A stretch of 40,404 nt of DNA from Pseudomonadota bacterium (GCA_018241785.1 JAFEDF010000107.1:1-40404), one strand, 5' to 3'; numbered from the stretch's first letter, positions 26,400 to 36,219 are shown. Made by a program: numbers and translations. Notes: a model not told the origin generated them from the sequence alone.

Positions 26400-27263
26400 A
26401 TGCCGTCTCACGCCGACCCCGACGAGAAACCGACGCTGCTCGAGCGCCTGTCGGGGCTCCTCACGCGCGAGCCCGAGGACCGCGAAGATCTGCTCGAGGT
26501 CCTGCGAGGCGCGTTCGAGCGCAGGCTGATCGACGCCGACGCGCTGTCGATGATCGAGGGCGTGCTCGCCGTGTCGGAAGCGACGGTGCGCGACATCATG
26601 ATCCCGCGCGCGCAGATGGACTGCGTGTCGATCGACGACGAGCCGCCTGAGTTCATGGAGCTCATCCTCGACACCCGACACTCGCGCTTCCCGGTCATCG
26701 GCGAATCGAAGGACGATGTCGTCGGCATCCTGCTCGCGAAGGAGCTCCTCAACTACTACGCGAATCCGGAGGCGTTCAACCTGCGCGAGATCCTGCGCCC
26801 CGCGGTGTTCGTTCCCGAGTCGAAGCGCCTCAACGTGCTCTTGCGCGAATTCCGCGCGAACCGCAACCACATCGCGATCGTCGTCGACGAGTACGGCGGC
26901 GTCTCGGGACTCGTCACGATCGAGGACGTCCTCGAGCAGATCGTCGGCGACATCGAGGACGAATACGACTTCGACGAGAGCGAGGACAACATCATCCCCG
27001 AGGCCAACGGGCATTTCCGGGTGAAGGCGCAAACCGAGATCGGCGATTTCAACGCACAGTTCGGCACCCATTTCGAGGATGACGACTTCGACACGATCGG
27101 CGGGCTCCTGCTGAAGTCGTTCGGACACCTGCCCAAGCGCGGCGAGGTGACGGCGCTCGAGGGCTTCCGCTTCCGCGTGCTTCGTGCCGACAGCCGCAGG
27201 CTCTACACGCTGCACGTCGAGCGCGTCGCGCCGCCTGCGCAGGACGACGACCGCAGCGGATGA
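26400..27263 (+). CDS. corC: CorC/HlyC-family CBS-domain protein
   Basis: The 287-residue protein has two CBS domains (about 65-185; IMIPRAQMDCVSIDD, then DDVVGILLAKELL and VVDEYGGVSGLVTIEDVLEQ). The C-terminal CorC/HlyC transporter-associated domain contains DDDFDTIGGLLLKSFGHLP. It has no membrane segment, so it is the cytosolic form often linked to magnesium/cobalt efflux, although that role is inherited from the family. It sits 9 bp after ybeY and overlaps lnt by 4 bp (ATGA), the standard ybeY-corC-lnt order. Confidence 0.93.
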   Translation: MPSHADPDEKPTLLERLSGLLTREPEDREDLLEVLRGAFERRLIDADALSMIEGVLAVSEATVRDIMIPRAQMDCVSIDDEPPEFMELILDTRHSRFPVIGESKDDVVGILLAKELLNYYANPEAFNLREILRPAVFVPESKRLNVLLREFRANRNHIAIVVDEYGGVSGLVTIEDVLEQIVGDIEDEYDFDESEDNIIPEANGHFRVKAQTEIGDFNAQFGTHFEDDDFDTIGGLLLKSFGHLPKRGEVTALEGFRFRVLRADSRRLYTLHVERVAPPAQDDDRSG

Positions 27264-28801
27264 CCGCCGGGCGAGTGCTGCCGCCTCTCGCTGCACTCGC
27301 CGCCGGGGCGGCGACGGTGTTCGCGTTCGCGCCGTTCGATCTCGGCGTCCTTCCGTTCGCGACGCTCGCCGTGCTCTTCTGGCTGTGGCAGTACGCTCCT
27401 ACGGCGAGGGCCGCCGCGTGGCTCGGGTTCGCCTTCGGCATCGGGCTCTTCGGCGCGGGCGTGTCGTGGCTCTATGTCGCAATCCGCACGTTCGGCGGCA
27501 TGCCGGCGCCGCTCGCCGCGCTCGCGATTGGCTGCCTCGTCGCCTACCTCGCGCTGTGGCCGGCGGCCGCCGGCTGGCTCGCCGCACGCGTCGCCGCACC
27601 GGGGTCGTTTGCACGCGTGCTTGCCGCCGCCGGCGCGTTCACCCTCGCCGAATGGCTGCGCGGGACCGTGTTCACCGGTTTTCCGTGGCTCGCGACCGGC
27701 TACGCGCAGGTTCCCGGCGGCGCGCTGGCCGCGTTCGCGCCGGTCGGCGGCATCTTCCTCGTCTCGCTCGCCGTCGCACTCGTCGCTGCGCTCGTCAGCG
27801 AGGCGTTCGGAGCGATCGGGCGCGCGGCCCAGCGCGAGCTCGCGCTGCTGGCCCTCGCCGCGGCGGCGCTCTTCGTCGCGGGGAGCGCGCTTCGCGCCGT
27901 CGCGTGGACCCACCCGGCCGGCGCGCCGCTCGCCGTGTCGCTCGTCCAGGGCAACGTCGCCGAGGACGACAAGTTCGATCCGGGCTTTCGCCAGGCGACG
28001 TTCGATCGCTACCTGAAGCTCGTCGCCGCGAGCCGCGGCCGGCTCGTCGTGCTCCCCGAATCGTCGTTTCCGATGTTCTCGGACGAGATTCCCGACGACG
28101 TGCTGCTCTCGCTCATCCGCACGGCGATCGCGCGCGACGGCGACGTGCTCGCCGGCATGTTCACCGCGCTGCCGCCGCGAGCCGGACAGCGCGAGCCGCG
28201 CGTCTACAACACCGTCGTCGCGCTCGGCGCGAGCGACCTCCAGTTCTACCGCAAGCACCACCTCGTGCCGTTCGGCGAGGCGATCCCGTTCGAATCGATC
28301 GTGCGCCCGCTGATGGACAGCGTGCTCGCCATCCCGCTCGCCGGGCAGGCGCGGGGAAGCGCGTCGCAGCCGCCGCTCTTCGTCGCCGGCCACCACGTCG
28401 CCGTCGACATCTGCTACGAGGACGCCTTCGGCGGCGAGATGATCGCGAGCGCGCGCCGCGCCGATCTCCTCGTCAACGTCACCAACGACGCGTGGTACGG
28501 CCATTCGATCGCCGCTCGGCAGCACAACCAGATCGCCGCAGCGCGCGCGCTCGAGTCGGGCCGGCCGATGCTGCGCGCGACCAACACCGGCATCACGTCG
28601 GCGATCGGCACCGACGGGCGGGTGATCGCCGAGCTGCCGTGGTTCACCACCGGCGTGCTCGAAGTCAGCGTGCGCGGCTACGCCGGCGACACGCCCTACC
28701 TGAAGATCGGCGACTCGCTTGCGCTCGTGCTGGCGCTCGTGCTGGTCGCGGGTGCGGCGGCAGGGAGAATCGGGCGCGAATCGCGAGCGTCCGCACGGTA
28801 G
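27260..28801 (+). CDS. lnt: Apolipoprotein N-acyltransferase
   Basis: The 513-residue inner-membrane protein has about six N-terminal helices, a periplasmic nitrilase-fold domain (about 225-480) and a C-terminal helix. The catalytic triad is visible as Glu267 ([11 protein letters not shown]), Lys332 ([11 protein letters not shown]) and Cys385 (DICYEDAFG), close to the E. coli positions 267/335/387. It N-acylates the lipid-modified Cys of lipoproteins, the last maturation step; several lipoproteins are encoded nearby. It overlaps the corC stop (ATGA). Confidence 0.95.
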   Translation: MTAGRVLPPLAALAAGAATVFAFAPFDLGVLPFATLAVLFWLWQYAPTARAAAWLGFAFGIGLFGAGVSWLYVAIRTFGGMPAPLAALAIGCLVAYLALWPAAAGWLAARVAAPGSFARVLAAAGAFTLAEWLRGTVFTGFPWLATGYAQVPGGALAAFAPVGGIFLVSLAVALVAALVSEAFGAIGRAAQRELALLALAAAALFVAGSALRAVAWTHPAGAPLAVSLVQGNVAEDDKFDPGFRQATFDRYLKLVAASRGRLVVLPESSFPMFSDEIPDDVLLSLIRTAIARDGDVLAGMFTALPPRAGQREPRVYNTVVALGASDLQFYRKHHLVPFGEAIPFESIVRPLMDSVLAIPLAGQARGSASQPPLFVAGHHVAVDICYEDAFGGEMIASARRADLLVNVTNDAWYGHSIAARQHNQIAAARALESGRPMLRATNTGITSAIGTDGRVIAELPWFTTGVLEVSVRGYAGDTPYLKIGDSLALVLALVLVAGAAAGRIGRESRASAR

Positions 28802-28832
28802 AATCGCGCAGCCTGCGACCTTGCGATCAGCC

Positions 28833-29792
28833 GTGCCCCCTTCCGCCGCGTCCACGCCCACCTTCCAGCAGATCATCCTCGCGCTGCAGAACTACTGGAG
28901 CGCGCAGGGTTGCGCGCTCCTGCAGCCCTTCGACATGGAAGTCGGCGCCGGGACCTCGCACACGGCGACCTTCCTGCGCGCGCTCGGTCCCGAACCCTGG
29001 CGCGCCGCCTACGTGCAGCCGTCGCGGCGCCCGAAAGACGGGCGTTACGGCGACAACCCGAACCGCCTGCAGCATTACTACCAGTATCAGGTGGTGCTGA
29101 AGCCCGCGCCCGCCGAGATCCTCGATCTCTACCTCGGGTCGCTCGAAGCGCTCGGTCTCGACCTCGCGAAGAACGACGTACGCTTCGTCGAGGACGACTG
29201 GGAGAACCCGACGCTCGGCGCTTGGGGCCTCGGCTGGGAGGTCTGGCTGAACGGCATGGAGGTGACGCAGTTCACCTACTTCCAGCAGGTCGGGGGGCTC
29301 GACTGCGACCCGATCACCGGCGAGATCACCTACGGCCTCGAGCGCCTCGCGATGTACCTGCAGGGTTGCGACAACGTCTTCGACCTCGCCTGGACGGCGG
29401 TGCGCGACGACGCCGAAGAGCGGGTGCTTCGCTACGGCGACGTCTACCGGCAAAACGAGGTCGAGCAGTCGACCTACAATTTCGAGCAGTCCAACGCCCC
29501 GCGGCTCGTCGAGCTCTTCGCGTTCTGCGAGTCCGAGGCGAAGCGCCTCGTCGAGGCGAAGCTGCCGCTGCCGGGCTACGAGATGATCCTCAAGGCGGCG
29601 CATACGTTCAACCTGCTCGACGCGCGCGGAGCGATCTCGGTCACCGAGCGCGCCGGCTACATCGGCCGCATCCGCACGCTGTCGAGGCTCGTTGCGCAGG
29701 CCTGGGTCGAGTCGCGCGAGGCGCAGGGCTTTCCGCTGCTGCCGCCACGCCACCTGCGTCCGCCGTCGGCGTCTCACGGGCAAGCGCGATGA
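28833..29792 (+). CDS. glyQ: Glycyl-tRNA synthetase alpha subunit
   Basis: The 319-residue catalytic subunit of the bacterial alpha2-beta2 enzyme is complete. Motifs include [63 protein letters not shown], and [16 protein letters not shown] followed by [19 protein letters not shown] at 28833 gives [13 protein letters not shown], the family start. The ribosome-binding site is weak, and the gene follows lnt by 31 bp. It overlaps glyS by 4 bp. Confidence 0.95.
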   Translation: MPPSAASTPTFQQIILALQNYWSAQGCALLQPFDMEVGAGTSHTATFLRALGPEPWRAAYVQPSRRPKDGRYGDNPNRLQHYYQYQVVLKPAPAEILDLYLGSLEALGLDLAKNDVRFVEDDWENPTLGAWGLGWEVWLNGMEVTQFTYFQQVGGLDCDPITGEITYGLERLAMYLQGCDNVFDLAWTAVRDDAEERVLRYGDVYRQNEVEQSTYNFEQSNAPRLVELFAFCESEAKRLVEAKLPLPGYEMILKAAHTFNLLDARGAISVTERAGYIGRIRTLSRLVAQAWVESREAQGFPLLPPRHLRPPSASHGQAR

Positions 29793-31969
29793 GCGACTCG
29801 CCGGCCTCCCGCACGCTCGTCGTCGAGATCGTCACCGAGGAGCTGCCGCCGCGCGCGCTGAAGGCGCTCTCGGCAGCGTTCGCGGCGGGGATCGCCGGGC
29901 ATCTTGGCGAGCACGGGTATCTCGAGGGCAGCTCCGCGACGGCGCCGTACGCGACTCCGCGCAGGCTCGCGGCCGTCATCAGCCAGGTACGCGCCGTCGC
30001 GCCCGACGTCGCGACGACGCAGAAGCTGATGCCGGCGAAGGTCGCCTTCGACGCCGCAGGCGCTCCGAGCGCCGCGCTCGCGAAGAAGCTCGCCGCACTC
30101 GGCCGGGGCGAGCTCATCGACGGTGCATCGGCGGCGACGCTCGCGGCATCGTCCGCGCCGGACCCGTCGGGATCGGCGAGCCCGCCAGCCGCCGACCGCC
30201 TCTACGTCGAAAGCGACGGCAAGGCCGATTACGTCTACCTCGCGAGCGTCGCGAAGGGGCAGCCCCTCGCACACGGCCTCGCGCAAGCGCTCGAGCGCGC
30301 GGTCGCCGCGCTGCCGATCCCGAAGACGATGAGCTACGCGCGCCCCGGCGGGTACTACAACGACGTTCGCTTCGTGCGCCCCGCGCACCGGCTCGTTGCG
30401 CTGCACGGCACCGACGTCGTGCCGATCGAGGCGCTCGGCCTGCGTGCCTGCCGCACGACCGACGGCCACCGCTTCATGGGGCGGCGCGCAATCGAGGTGG
30501 CGAGCGCCGACGCGTGGGCGCCGGCGCTCGAGGCCGAGGGCAAGGTGCTGCCGGGCTTCAATGCGAGGCGCGCCGAGATCGTCCGCCAGCTCCTGCACAT
30601 GGCCGACGGCAACCGGGTGATCATGCCCGATGACCTCGTCGACGAGGTCACTTCGCTCGTCGAGTGGCCGACCGTCGCGATGGGCAGCTTCGACCGCGAA
30701 TTCCTCGACGTGCCGCACGAGTGCCTGATCCTCACGATGCAGCAGAACCAGCGCTACTTCGCGCTGACCGGCAGCGACGGCGAGTTGCTGCACCATTTCC
30801 TGCTCGTCAGCAACAACGCCGCCGCCGACATGTCGGCGATCGTCCGCGGCAACGAGCGCGTGCTGCGCGCGCGGCTCGCCGACGCCAAGTTCTTCTTCGA
30901 TCAGGATCGCAGGCGCAAGCTCGCGTCGCGCGTCGACCTGCTCGCCGGCATCGTCTATCACAACCGCCTCGGCAGCCAGCTCGACCGCGTCGGGCGCGTG
31001 CGCGCGATCGCCCGTGCGGTCGCGCCCGTCCTCGGCGCCGACCCCGCGCACGTCGACCGTGCGGCGCTCCTCGCCAAGGCCGACCTCACCACGGGGATGG
31101 TCGGCGAGTTCCCCGAGCTGCAGGGAACGATGGGGCGCCACTACGCGCGCTTCGACGGCGAAGCGGCCGATGTCGCCGGCGCGATCGCCGATCACTACCT
31201 GCCGCGGCACGCGGGCGATGCGCTTCCCGCCGGTCCTGTCGCGCAGGCGGTCGCGCTCGCCGACCGCATGGAGCTTCTCGCCGGCATGTTCGGCATCGGC
31301 GCGCTGCCGACCGGCGACAAGGACCCGTTCGGCCTGCGCCGCGCGGCGATCGGAGTGCTGCGCATCGTCGTCGAGCAGGGTCTTGCGCTGCCGCTCCCCG
31401 CACTGGTCGCCGAGGCATTCGCCGCGTTCGCCGGCGTCGCGGCGGTTAAACCGGATCCCGCGGGGCTCGCCGCGTTCATGGTCGAGCGGCTGCGCGTCTA
31501 TCTGCGCGACCAGGGATACACGGCGAACCAGGTCGACGCCGTGCTGTCGCTCGAGCCCGCGCGCATCGACGTGGTGCCCGCGCAACTCGCGGCCGTCCGC
31601 AGCTTCGAGGCGCTGCCCGAGGCGCAGGCGCTGGCCGCCGCCAACAAGCGCATCGTCAACATCCTGCGCAAGGCCGACGCCGAGGCGGCGCCGGCGATCG
31701 ACCGCGGGCGGCTCGCGCCCGGCGCCGAGCACGACCTGTGGCTCGCCTTCGAGCGGCTCGCTCCGGTCGTCGAGCGCCACTGCCAGGATGGCGACTACAC
31801 CGGTGCGCTGCGCGCGCTCGCTTCGGTGAAGCCTGCCGTCGATCGCTTCTTCGACGACGTGCTGGTGATGGCCGACGATCCGGCCGTCCGCGCCAATCGG
31901 CTCGCCCTCCTGCGCGGGGTCGCCGCGACGATGAATCGCGTCGCCGACATCTCGCGCCTTGCCGCCTGA
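29789..31969 (+). CDS. glyS: Glycyl-tRNA synthetase beta subunit
   Basis: The 726-residue tRNA-binding subunit partners GlyQ. It begins [20 protein letters not shown], has the conserved [21 protein letters not shown] and FMGRR blocks, the [19 protein letters not shown] region and an HD-like central domain. It ends in the anticodon-binding domain ([18 protein letters not shown], then [19 protein letters not shown]). It is a little longer than the usual 690-700 residues, partly from an Ala/Ser/Pro-rich insertion at about 113-133. The ATG overlaps the glyQ stop. Confidence 0.95.
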   Translation: MSDSPASRTLVVEIVTEELPPRALKALSAAFAAGIAGHLGEHGYLEGSSATAPYATPRRLAAVISQVRAVAPDVATTQKLMPAKVAFDAAGAPSAALAKKLAALGRGELIDGASAATLAASSAPDPSGSASPPAADRLYVESDGKADYVYLASVAKGQPLAHGLAQALERAVAALPIPKTMSYARPGGYYNDVRFVRPAHRLVALHGTDVVPIEALGLRACRTTDGHRFMGRRAIEVASADAWAPALEAEGKVLPGFNARRAEIVRQLLHMADGNRVIMPDDLVDEVTSLVEWPTVAMGSFDREFLDVPHECLILTMQQNQRYFALTGSDGELLHHFLLVSNNAAADMSAIVRGNERVLRARLADAKFFFDQDRRRKLASRVDLLAGIVYHNRLGSQLDRVGRVRAIARAVAPVLGADPAHVDRAALLAKADLTTGMVGEFPELQGTMGRHYARFDGEAADVAGAIADHYLPRHAGDALPAGPVAQAVALADRMELLAGMFGIGALPTGDKDPFGLRRAAIGVLRIVVEQGLALPLPALVAEAFAAFAGVAAVKPDPAGLAAFMVERLRVYLRDQGYTANQVDAVLSLEPARIDVVPAQLAAVRSFEALPEAQALAAANKRIVNILRKADAEAAPAIDRGRLAPGAEHDLWLAFERLAPVVERHCQDGDYTGALRALASVKPAVDRFFDDVLVMADDPAVRANRLALLRGVAATMNRVADISRLAA

Positions 31970-31990
31970 GGGACCGGGCAGGCGATCCAC

Positions 31991-32572
31991 ATGGTCCAGT
32001 TCGCAACCGACAACGTCGTCGCCACGCGCGCCGCTCGCGTCATCGTCCTCGACCGCGACGGGGTCATCAATCACGACAGCGACCAGTACATCAAGTCGCC
32101 CGACGAATGGCGGCCGATTCCGGGAAGCCTCGAAGCGATCGCCCGGCTCAACCACGCGGGCTTTCGCGTCGTCGTCGCGACCAACCAGTCTGGGGTCGGC
32201 CGCGGCCTGCTCGATTTCGCGGCGCTGACCGCCATCCACGAGCGGATGCATCGCATGCTCGCGCAGGCCGGCGGACGCATCGACGCGGTGTTCTTCTGCC
32301 CGCACACCGCCGATTCGCGCTGCGAGTGCCGCAAGCCGAAGCCCGGGATGCTGGTCGAGATCGGGCGACGCTTCGAAGTCGACCTGACCGGCGTGCCGGT
32401 GATCGGTGACGGCCTGCGCGACCTGCAGGCGGCCGAGGCAGTCAGCGCGCTGCCGGTGCTGGTGCTGACCGGCAAGGGCGAGCGGACGCTGCGCGAGGGC
32501 GGCTTCCCGTCGCACACGCTGATCTTCCCCGATCTCGCGTTCGCGGCGGCGGCGCTCCTCGCGACCGACTGA
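31991..32572 (+). CDS. gmhB: D-glycero-beta-D-manno-heptose 1,7-bisphosphate 7-phosphatase
   Basis: The 193-residue HAD-family phosphatase has the catalytic motif LDRDGVINHD (Asp21 nucleophile, Asp23 acid/base). Motif II is VVATNQSGVGRG, and the family zinc-binding loop contains FFCPHTADSRCECRKPKPGM (Cys/His/Cys/Cys). Motif IV, GDGLRDLQAA, departs slightly from the usual GD-x2-xD by a DGLRD spacing. It removes the 7-phosphate in ADP-heptose synthesis for LPS core. The position between glyS and plsC is the normal betaproteobacterial order. Confidence 0.93.
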   Translation: MVQFATDNVVATRAARVIVLDRDGVINHDSDQYIKSPDEWRPIPGSLEAIARLNHAGFRVVVATNQSGVGRGLLDFAALTAIHERMHRMLAQAGGRIDAVFFCPHTADSRCECRKPKPGMLVEIGRRFEVDLTGVPVIGDGLRDLQAAEAVSALPVLVLTGKGERTLREGGFPSHTLIFPDLAFAAAALLATD

Positions 32573-32586
32573 CGCGCACGGCCGGC

Positions 32587-33303
32587 GTGGGGACCTCGCT
32601 TCGATCCCTGCTGTTCACGCTGTTCCAGGGGGTCGTCACGGCGCTCTACGCGATCGTCGTCGTCGTGCTGTTCTGGCTGCCGCGGGTGCCGCGCTACCGC
32701 TTCATCACCGGATGGTGCGCGCTCAACCTGTGGGGAGCGCGGCGGATCTGCGGAATCGCGGGCCGGGTGATCGGCGCCGGGAACATCCCATCCACACCTT
32801 GCGTCGTCGCCTGCAAGCACAGTTCGACCTGGGAGACGCTGTTCATGTCGAGGCTCTTGCCGCCGCTCACCTACGTCGCCAAGAAGGAGCTCCTGGCGCT
32901 GCCGTTCTTCGGCTGGGCGTTCGCGCTCGCCTCCCCGATCACGATCGACCGCAGCGCGGGTCACGACGCGATGGCGCAGATCGCCGAACAGGGACGCGTG
33001 CGCTTCGCGCAGGGCTTCTGGATCGCCGTCTATCCGGAGGGAACGCGCATCCCCGCCGGTACGCGGGCGCACTACAAGACCGGCGCCGCGCGGCTCGCCA
33101 TCGCGCTGGGCGTACCGGTGCTTCCGATCGCGCACAACGCCGGGTGGCTGTGGCCGAAGGGGCGGGGCGGCAAACGGCCGGGGACGATCACGATGTCGAT
33201 CGGCGCGCCGATCGAATCCGCCGGCAAGGATGCAGGCGTGCTCACCGCCGAAATCGAGGACTGGATCGAGGGCGAGGTTGCGCGGCTCGGGAGACCGCAG
33301 TGA
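32587..33303 (+). CDS. plsC: 1-acyl-sn-glycerol-3-phosphate acyltransferase
   Basis: The 238-residue membrane-associated enzyme starts at GTG 32587 with one N-terminal hydrophobic helix (TALYAIVVVVLFWLP). Motif I is KHSSTWET, in which the usual HX4D is HX4E, as in many betaproteobacterial homologues. Motif III is YPEGTRIPAG, and motif IV lies around VPVLPIAHNAG. It acylates lysophosphatidate in phospholipid synthesis. The stop overlaps the next gene's start by 4 bp (GTGA). Confidence 0.92.
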   Translation: MGTSLRSLLFTLFQGVVTALYAIVVVVLFWLPRVPRYRFITGWCALNLWGARRICGIAGRVIGAGNIPSTPCVVACKHSSTWETLFMSRLLPPLTYVAKKELLALPFFGWAFALASPITIDRSAGHDAMAQIAEQGRVRFAQGFWIAVYPEGTRIPAGTRAHYKTGAARLAIALGVPVLPIAHNAGWLWPKGRGGKRPGTITMSIGAPIESAGKDAGVLTAEIEDWIEGEVARLGRPQ

Positions 33304-34025
33304 CGCACGCGGCGCCCTGCTCGACACGCCGCGTCACCCTCTGCGGGCAGGCGGTCGAATACCGGCTCGTCCGCGCGCGGCGCCGCTCGATCGGCATGGA
33401 GGTCGACCTCGACGGGCTGACGGTGCGCGCGCCGCGCTGGGTCGGCGTGCGCGAGATCGACGGGGCGCTCGCCGAGCGCGCCGCGTGGATCGTCCGCACC
33501 CTCGGGGAGTGGCGTGGGCGGCGCCGCGAGGTGATGCCGCGCCGGTGGGAATCGGGCGCGCCGATCGTCTACCGCGGCGAGGCGCTCACGCTCGAACTGC
33601 ACGCTGCGCGCTCGCTTGCCATCGCAGCCGATCTCTTCCACCTCGTCGTGCGGCACCCGCGCGCCGACGACGAGAAGGAGGTCGCCGACGGCGTCAGGCG
33701 CTGGTTCCGCGAGCAGGCATGGGCGCTCGTCGCGACGCGCGTGGCCGCCTACGCAGCGCGCATCGACCGGACACCCGCGGGGCTGCGGCTCTCCAACGCA
33801 CGCGGCGAATGGGGAAGCTGCAATGCGCGCGGCGAGATCCGCCTCAACTGGCGGCTCGTCCAGTTGCCGCCGCAACTCGCCGAGTACGTCGTCGCGCACG
33901 AGGTCGCGCACATCGTCGAGCTCAATCACTCGCGGCGCTTCTGGACGGTCGTCGGAGCGATGCTGCCCGACTACGCGGTGCGGCGGCGCGAGCTCGACGA
34001 CTGGACCGCGCTCCTGGCGGCGTGA
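33300..34025 (+). CDS. YgjP-like (DUF45/M48-type) zinc metallopeptidase
   Basis: The 241-residue soluble protein has the zincin motif HEVAHIVELNHS (His200, Glu201, His204, with His210 as a likely further ligand). It also has the family signature RLSNARGEWGSCNARGEIRL and LVQLPPQLAEYVVAHE. The N-terminal part (RLVRARRRSIGMEVDLDGL) is the usual beta-rich YgjP region. The cellular role of this family is poorly known. It is translationally coupled to plsC, and its stop codon lies in the first unit of a 20-bp tandem repeat. Confidence 0.88.
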   Translation: MTHAAPCSTRRVTLCGQAVEYRLVRARRRSIGMEVDLDGLTVRAPRWVGVREIDGALAERAAWIVRTLGEWRGRRREVMPRRWESGAPIVYRGEALTLELHAARSLAIAADLFHLVVRHPRADDEKEVADGVRRWFREQAWALVATRVAAYAARIDRTPAGLRLSNARGEWGSCNARGEIRLNWRLVQLPPQLAEYVVAHEVAHIVELNHSRRFWTVVGAMLPDYAVRRRELDDWTALLAA

Positions 34026-34075
34026 CGGCACTGCGATCGCGATGACGGCACTGCGATCGCGATGACGGCCCTGCG
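34023..34075. repeat. 20-bp tandem repeat between ygjP and lptM
   Basis: The unit TGACGGCACTGCGATCGCGA occurs twice perfectly (34023-34042 and 34043-34062), followed by a partial third copy (TGACGGCCCTGCG). Each unit contains CGATCG and TGCGATCGCGA-like symmetry. The first TGA is the stop of the upstream peptidase gene. Confidence 0.9.
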
Positions 34076-34089
34076 TTTCCGCTCTCGCG

Positions 34090-34100
34090 CGTGCTAGCAT
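34090..34100 (+). promoter_or_regulatory. Possible extended -10 promoter for lptM-lysA
   Basis: TGCTAGCAT at 34092-34100 resembles an extended -10 element (TGn-TAGCAT) 9 bp before the lptM ATG at 34109. No clear -35 is visible. If used, the leader would be almost absent, so this is tentative. Confidence 0.3.
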
Positions 34101-34108
34101 CGGCGGCG

Positions 34109-34333
34109 ATGAGTCGCTACCCGCCTGCCCGCGCGCTGCTCGCGGCAACGCTCGCCGCGGCGCTCGCCGGTGCGATGGTGCTCGGCGGGTGCGGCGTCAA
34201 GGGTCCGCTGCGCCCCGCCCCCGAAGCGAAGCGAAAGGTTCCCGTGAAGGCGCCCGCGACGGCGCCCGCGACACCGCCCGCGACATCATCTCCAACCGCG
34301 CCCGCCGCTGCGCCGGCGACGCCCGCTTCGTGA
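34109..34333 (+). CDS. lptM: LptM-like small lipoprotein
   Basis: The 74-residue lipoprotein has a signal peptide ending in the lipobox VLGGC (Cys28), directly followed by GVKGPLRP, the conserved signature of the LptM/YifL family. The rest is a low-complexity Ala/Pro/Thr tail. LptM assists assembly of the LptDE LPS translocon in E. coli. It lies immediately before lysA, the usual betaproteobacterial arrangement, and overlaps it by 4 bp (GTGA). The in-frame ATG at 34091 is less likely because it overlaps the putative -10 element. Confidence 0.88.
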   Translation: MSRYPPARALLAATLAAALAGAMVLGGCGVKGPLRPAPEAKRKVPVKAPATAPATPPATSSPTAPAAAPATPAS

Positions 34334-35577
34334 GCGCTTTCCGCTACGCCGGCAGCGAGCTTCACGCCGAAGGCGTTGCGCTTTCGGCTGTCGCCGAGCG
34401 GCACGGTACGCCGTGCTACGTCTACTCGCGCGAGGCGCTGACTGCCAACTATCGCGCCTGCGCGAGCGCGCTCGCGGGGCTGCCGTCGCTCGTCTGCTAC
34501 GCGCTCAAGGCGAACTCGTCGCTCGCCATCGTCGACCTGTTCGCACGGCTCGGCAGCGGGTTCGACATCGTCTCCGGCGGCGAGCTCGCGCGTGTCGTCG
34601 CTGCGGGAGGCGACCCGCGGAGCGTCGTGTTCTCCGGCGTCGGCAAGAGCGACGCTGAGATGGAGGCCGCCCTCGCCGCCGGCGTGCTGTGCATCAACGT
34701 CGAATCGGCGAGCGAGCTCGAGCACCTCGCCGCCGTCGCCGCACGTCTCGGCCTGCGCGCACCGGTCAGCGTCCGCGTCAATCCGGATGTCGATCCGGGC
34801 ACGCACCCGTACATCTCGACCGGATTGCGCGAGAGCAAATTCGGCGTCGCGTTCGCCGACGCCGCGGCGCTCTATCGGCGTGCGGCCGGGCTGCCTTCGA
34901 TCGAGATCCGCGGGATCGACATGCACATCGGGTCCCAGCTGACGGACCTCGCGCCGATCCGCGAGGCGGTGACGCGGGTGCTCGGACTGGCCGATGCGCT
35001 CGCCGCCGAAGGCATCCGCCTCAGCCACATCGACGTCGGCGGCGGCGTCGGCATCCGGTACCGCGACGAGGCACCCCCGTCGCCGGCGGACTACGCGCGC
35101 ATGCTGCAGGAGCTCTTCCGCGGCCGCCGCGAAACGCTCGTCGTCGAGCCGGGTCGCCGCCTCGTCGGTGACGCCGGCGTGCTGCTCACCCGGGTGCGCT
35201 ATCTGAAGCCGGGAACGCCCCGCGCCTTCGCCATCGTCGATGCGGCGATGAACGACCTCCTGCGGCCGTCGCTCTACGACGCATGGCACCCGATCGACGC
35301 CGTGCGGCCACGGCGGGACGAGCCGCGCCGCTACGACATCGTCGGCCCCATCTGCGAGAGCGCTGACTTCCTCGGCCTCGACCGCGAGCTGGCGCTCGCC
35401 GAAGGCGACCTGCTCGCCATTGGCGGCGCCGGCGCGTACGCGATGTCGATGAGCTCGAACTACAACAGCCGCCCGCGCGCCTGCGAAGTCATGGTCGACG
35501 GCAGCGACACGATCGAGATCCGCCGGCGCGAGACCATCGCCGAGCTCTTTGCGCACGAGCAGCGCCTGCCGCGATGA
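34330..35577 (+). CDS. lysA: Diaminopimelate decarboxylase
   Basis: The 415-residue PLP enzyme makes L-lysine from meso-diaminopimelate. The PLP lysine is Lys60 (VCYALKANSS). The alanine racemase-like barrel has FDIVSGGELARV, HIGSQLTDL and the glycine-rich phosphate loop HIDVGGGVGIRY. The C-terminal beta domain includes EPGRRLVGDAG, GPICESADFLG and GAGAYAMSMSSNYNSRPR. GTG at 34330 overlaps the lptM stop. A weak GC-rich inverted repeat follows the stop (35572-35598) without a T-tract. Confidence 0.95.
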   Translation: MSAFRYAGSELHAEGVALSAVAERHGTPCYVYSREALTANYRACASALAGLPSLVCYALKANSSLAIVDLFARLGSGFDIVSGGELARVVAAGGDPRSVVFSGVGKSDAEMEAALAAGVLCINVESASELEHLAAVAARLGLRAPVSVRVNPDVDPGTHPYISTGLRESKFGVAFADAAALYRRAAGLPSIEIRGIDMHIGSQLTDLAPIREAVTRVLGLADALAAEGIRLSHIDVGGGVGIRYRDEAPPSPADYARMLQELFRGRRETLVVEPGRRLVGDAGVLLTRVRYLKPGTPRAFAIVDAAMNDLLRPSLYDAWHPIDAVRPRRDEPRRYDIVGPICESADFLGLDRELALAEGDLLAIGGAGAYAMSMSSNYNSRPRACEVMVDGSDTIEIRRRETIAELFAHEQRLPR

Positions 35578-35691
35578 GCGCATGCGCAGCGCATCGCTGA
35601 AGCGCGCTTCGACGTGACGAAAAACGGCACGTGACGCGTGTGCGAATACGCAACAGTCGTCGCGACGCGCGGCGCAATCGCGGTACAAATC

Positions 35692-35719
35692 TTGCAAAAG
35701 CGCTAAACGTGGCTACAAT
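35692..35719 (+). promoter_or_regulatory. Sigma-70-type promoter for the histone-like gene
   Basis: TTGCAA (35692-35697) and TACAAT (35714-35719) are separated by 16 bp. Transcription would start near 35726, giving a leader of about 130 nt. In that leader GCAGGTG (35727-35733) can pair with CACCTGC (35803-35809), bringing together the ends of an A-rich region that includes a run of seven A residues. The remaining lysA-histone gap holds no other gene. Confidence 0.65.
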
Positions 35720-35856
35720 GCAGGCAGCAGGTGCCAGGGGTTTTGTCAAGGGGCGGTCGGAAAAAAAGCTGCATCGGCCCGACAGCTCTGCGACTCCAGC
35801 AACACCTGCCAAGGAAGTCCATAACAGGTATATGAACTCAGACAGGAGATGCAACG

Positions 35857-36219
35857 ATGATGGCTGACATGATGTCGATGATGACCCCGGCGGCCCCCGC
35901 CGCGGCGCCGAAGAAGAAGGCGAAGAAGCGCAAGGCTGCGCCGAAGAAGGCGACGAAGAAGGCGGCCCCGAAGCGCAAGGCCGCCAAGAAGGCGACCAAG
36001 AAGAAGGCCACCAAGCGCAAGGCCACCAAGAAGAAGGCCGCCAAGAAGGCGACCAAGAAGAAGGCCACCAAGCGCAAGGCGACGAAGCGCAAGGCCGCCC
36101 CGAAGAAGAAGGCGACCAAGCGCAAGGCCACCAAGCGCAAGGCGACGAAGCGCAAGGCCGCCCCGAAGAAGAAGGCGACCAAGCGCAAAGCCACCAAGCG
36201 CAAGGCTGCGAAGAAGTAA
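35857..36219 (+). CDS. Lysine/alanine-rich histone H1-like DNA-binding protein
   Basis: The 120-residue protein has a Met-rich start (MMADMMSMMTPAAPAAAP). The rest is low-complexity repeats of KKATKRKA, KAAPKKK and KKAAKK, lacking acidic residues after residue 4. This resembles the C-terminal tail of eukaryotic histone H1 and the histone H1-like proteins of betaproteobacteria and chlamydiae. It probably binds and compacts DNA or RNA non-specifically. A good ribosome-binding site (AGGAG, 35844-35848) fits the ATG at 35857; a second ATG follows at once. Its composition (AAG-rich, lower GC) differs sharply from neighbours because of the repeats. Confidence 0.85.
   Translation: MMADMMSMMTPAAPAAAPKKKAKKRKAAPKKATKKAAPKRKAAKKATKKKATKRKATKKKAAKKATKKKATKRKATKRKAAPKKKATKRKATKRKATKRKAAPKKKATKRKATKRKAAKK
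36061..36188. repeat. 63-bp tandem repeat inside the histone-like gene
   Basis: 65 bp at 36061-36125 are identical to 36124-36188, giving a perfect repeat with period 63 bp (21 codons, KATKRKATKRKAAPKKKATKR). A shorter 12-15-bp periodicity (AAG-GCC-ACC-AAG-CGC) runs through the whole gene. Nucleotide identity without synonymous differences implies recent duplication. Confidence 0.9.

Noticed and set aside
35572..35598. Terminator after lysA
   Set aside because: The inverted repeat around the stop is short and interrupted, and no T-run follows.
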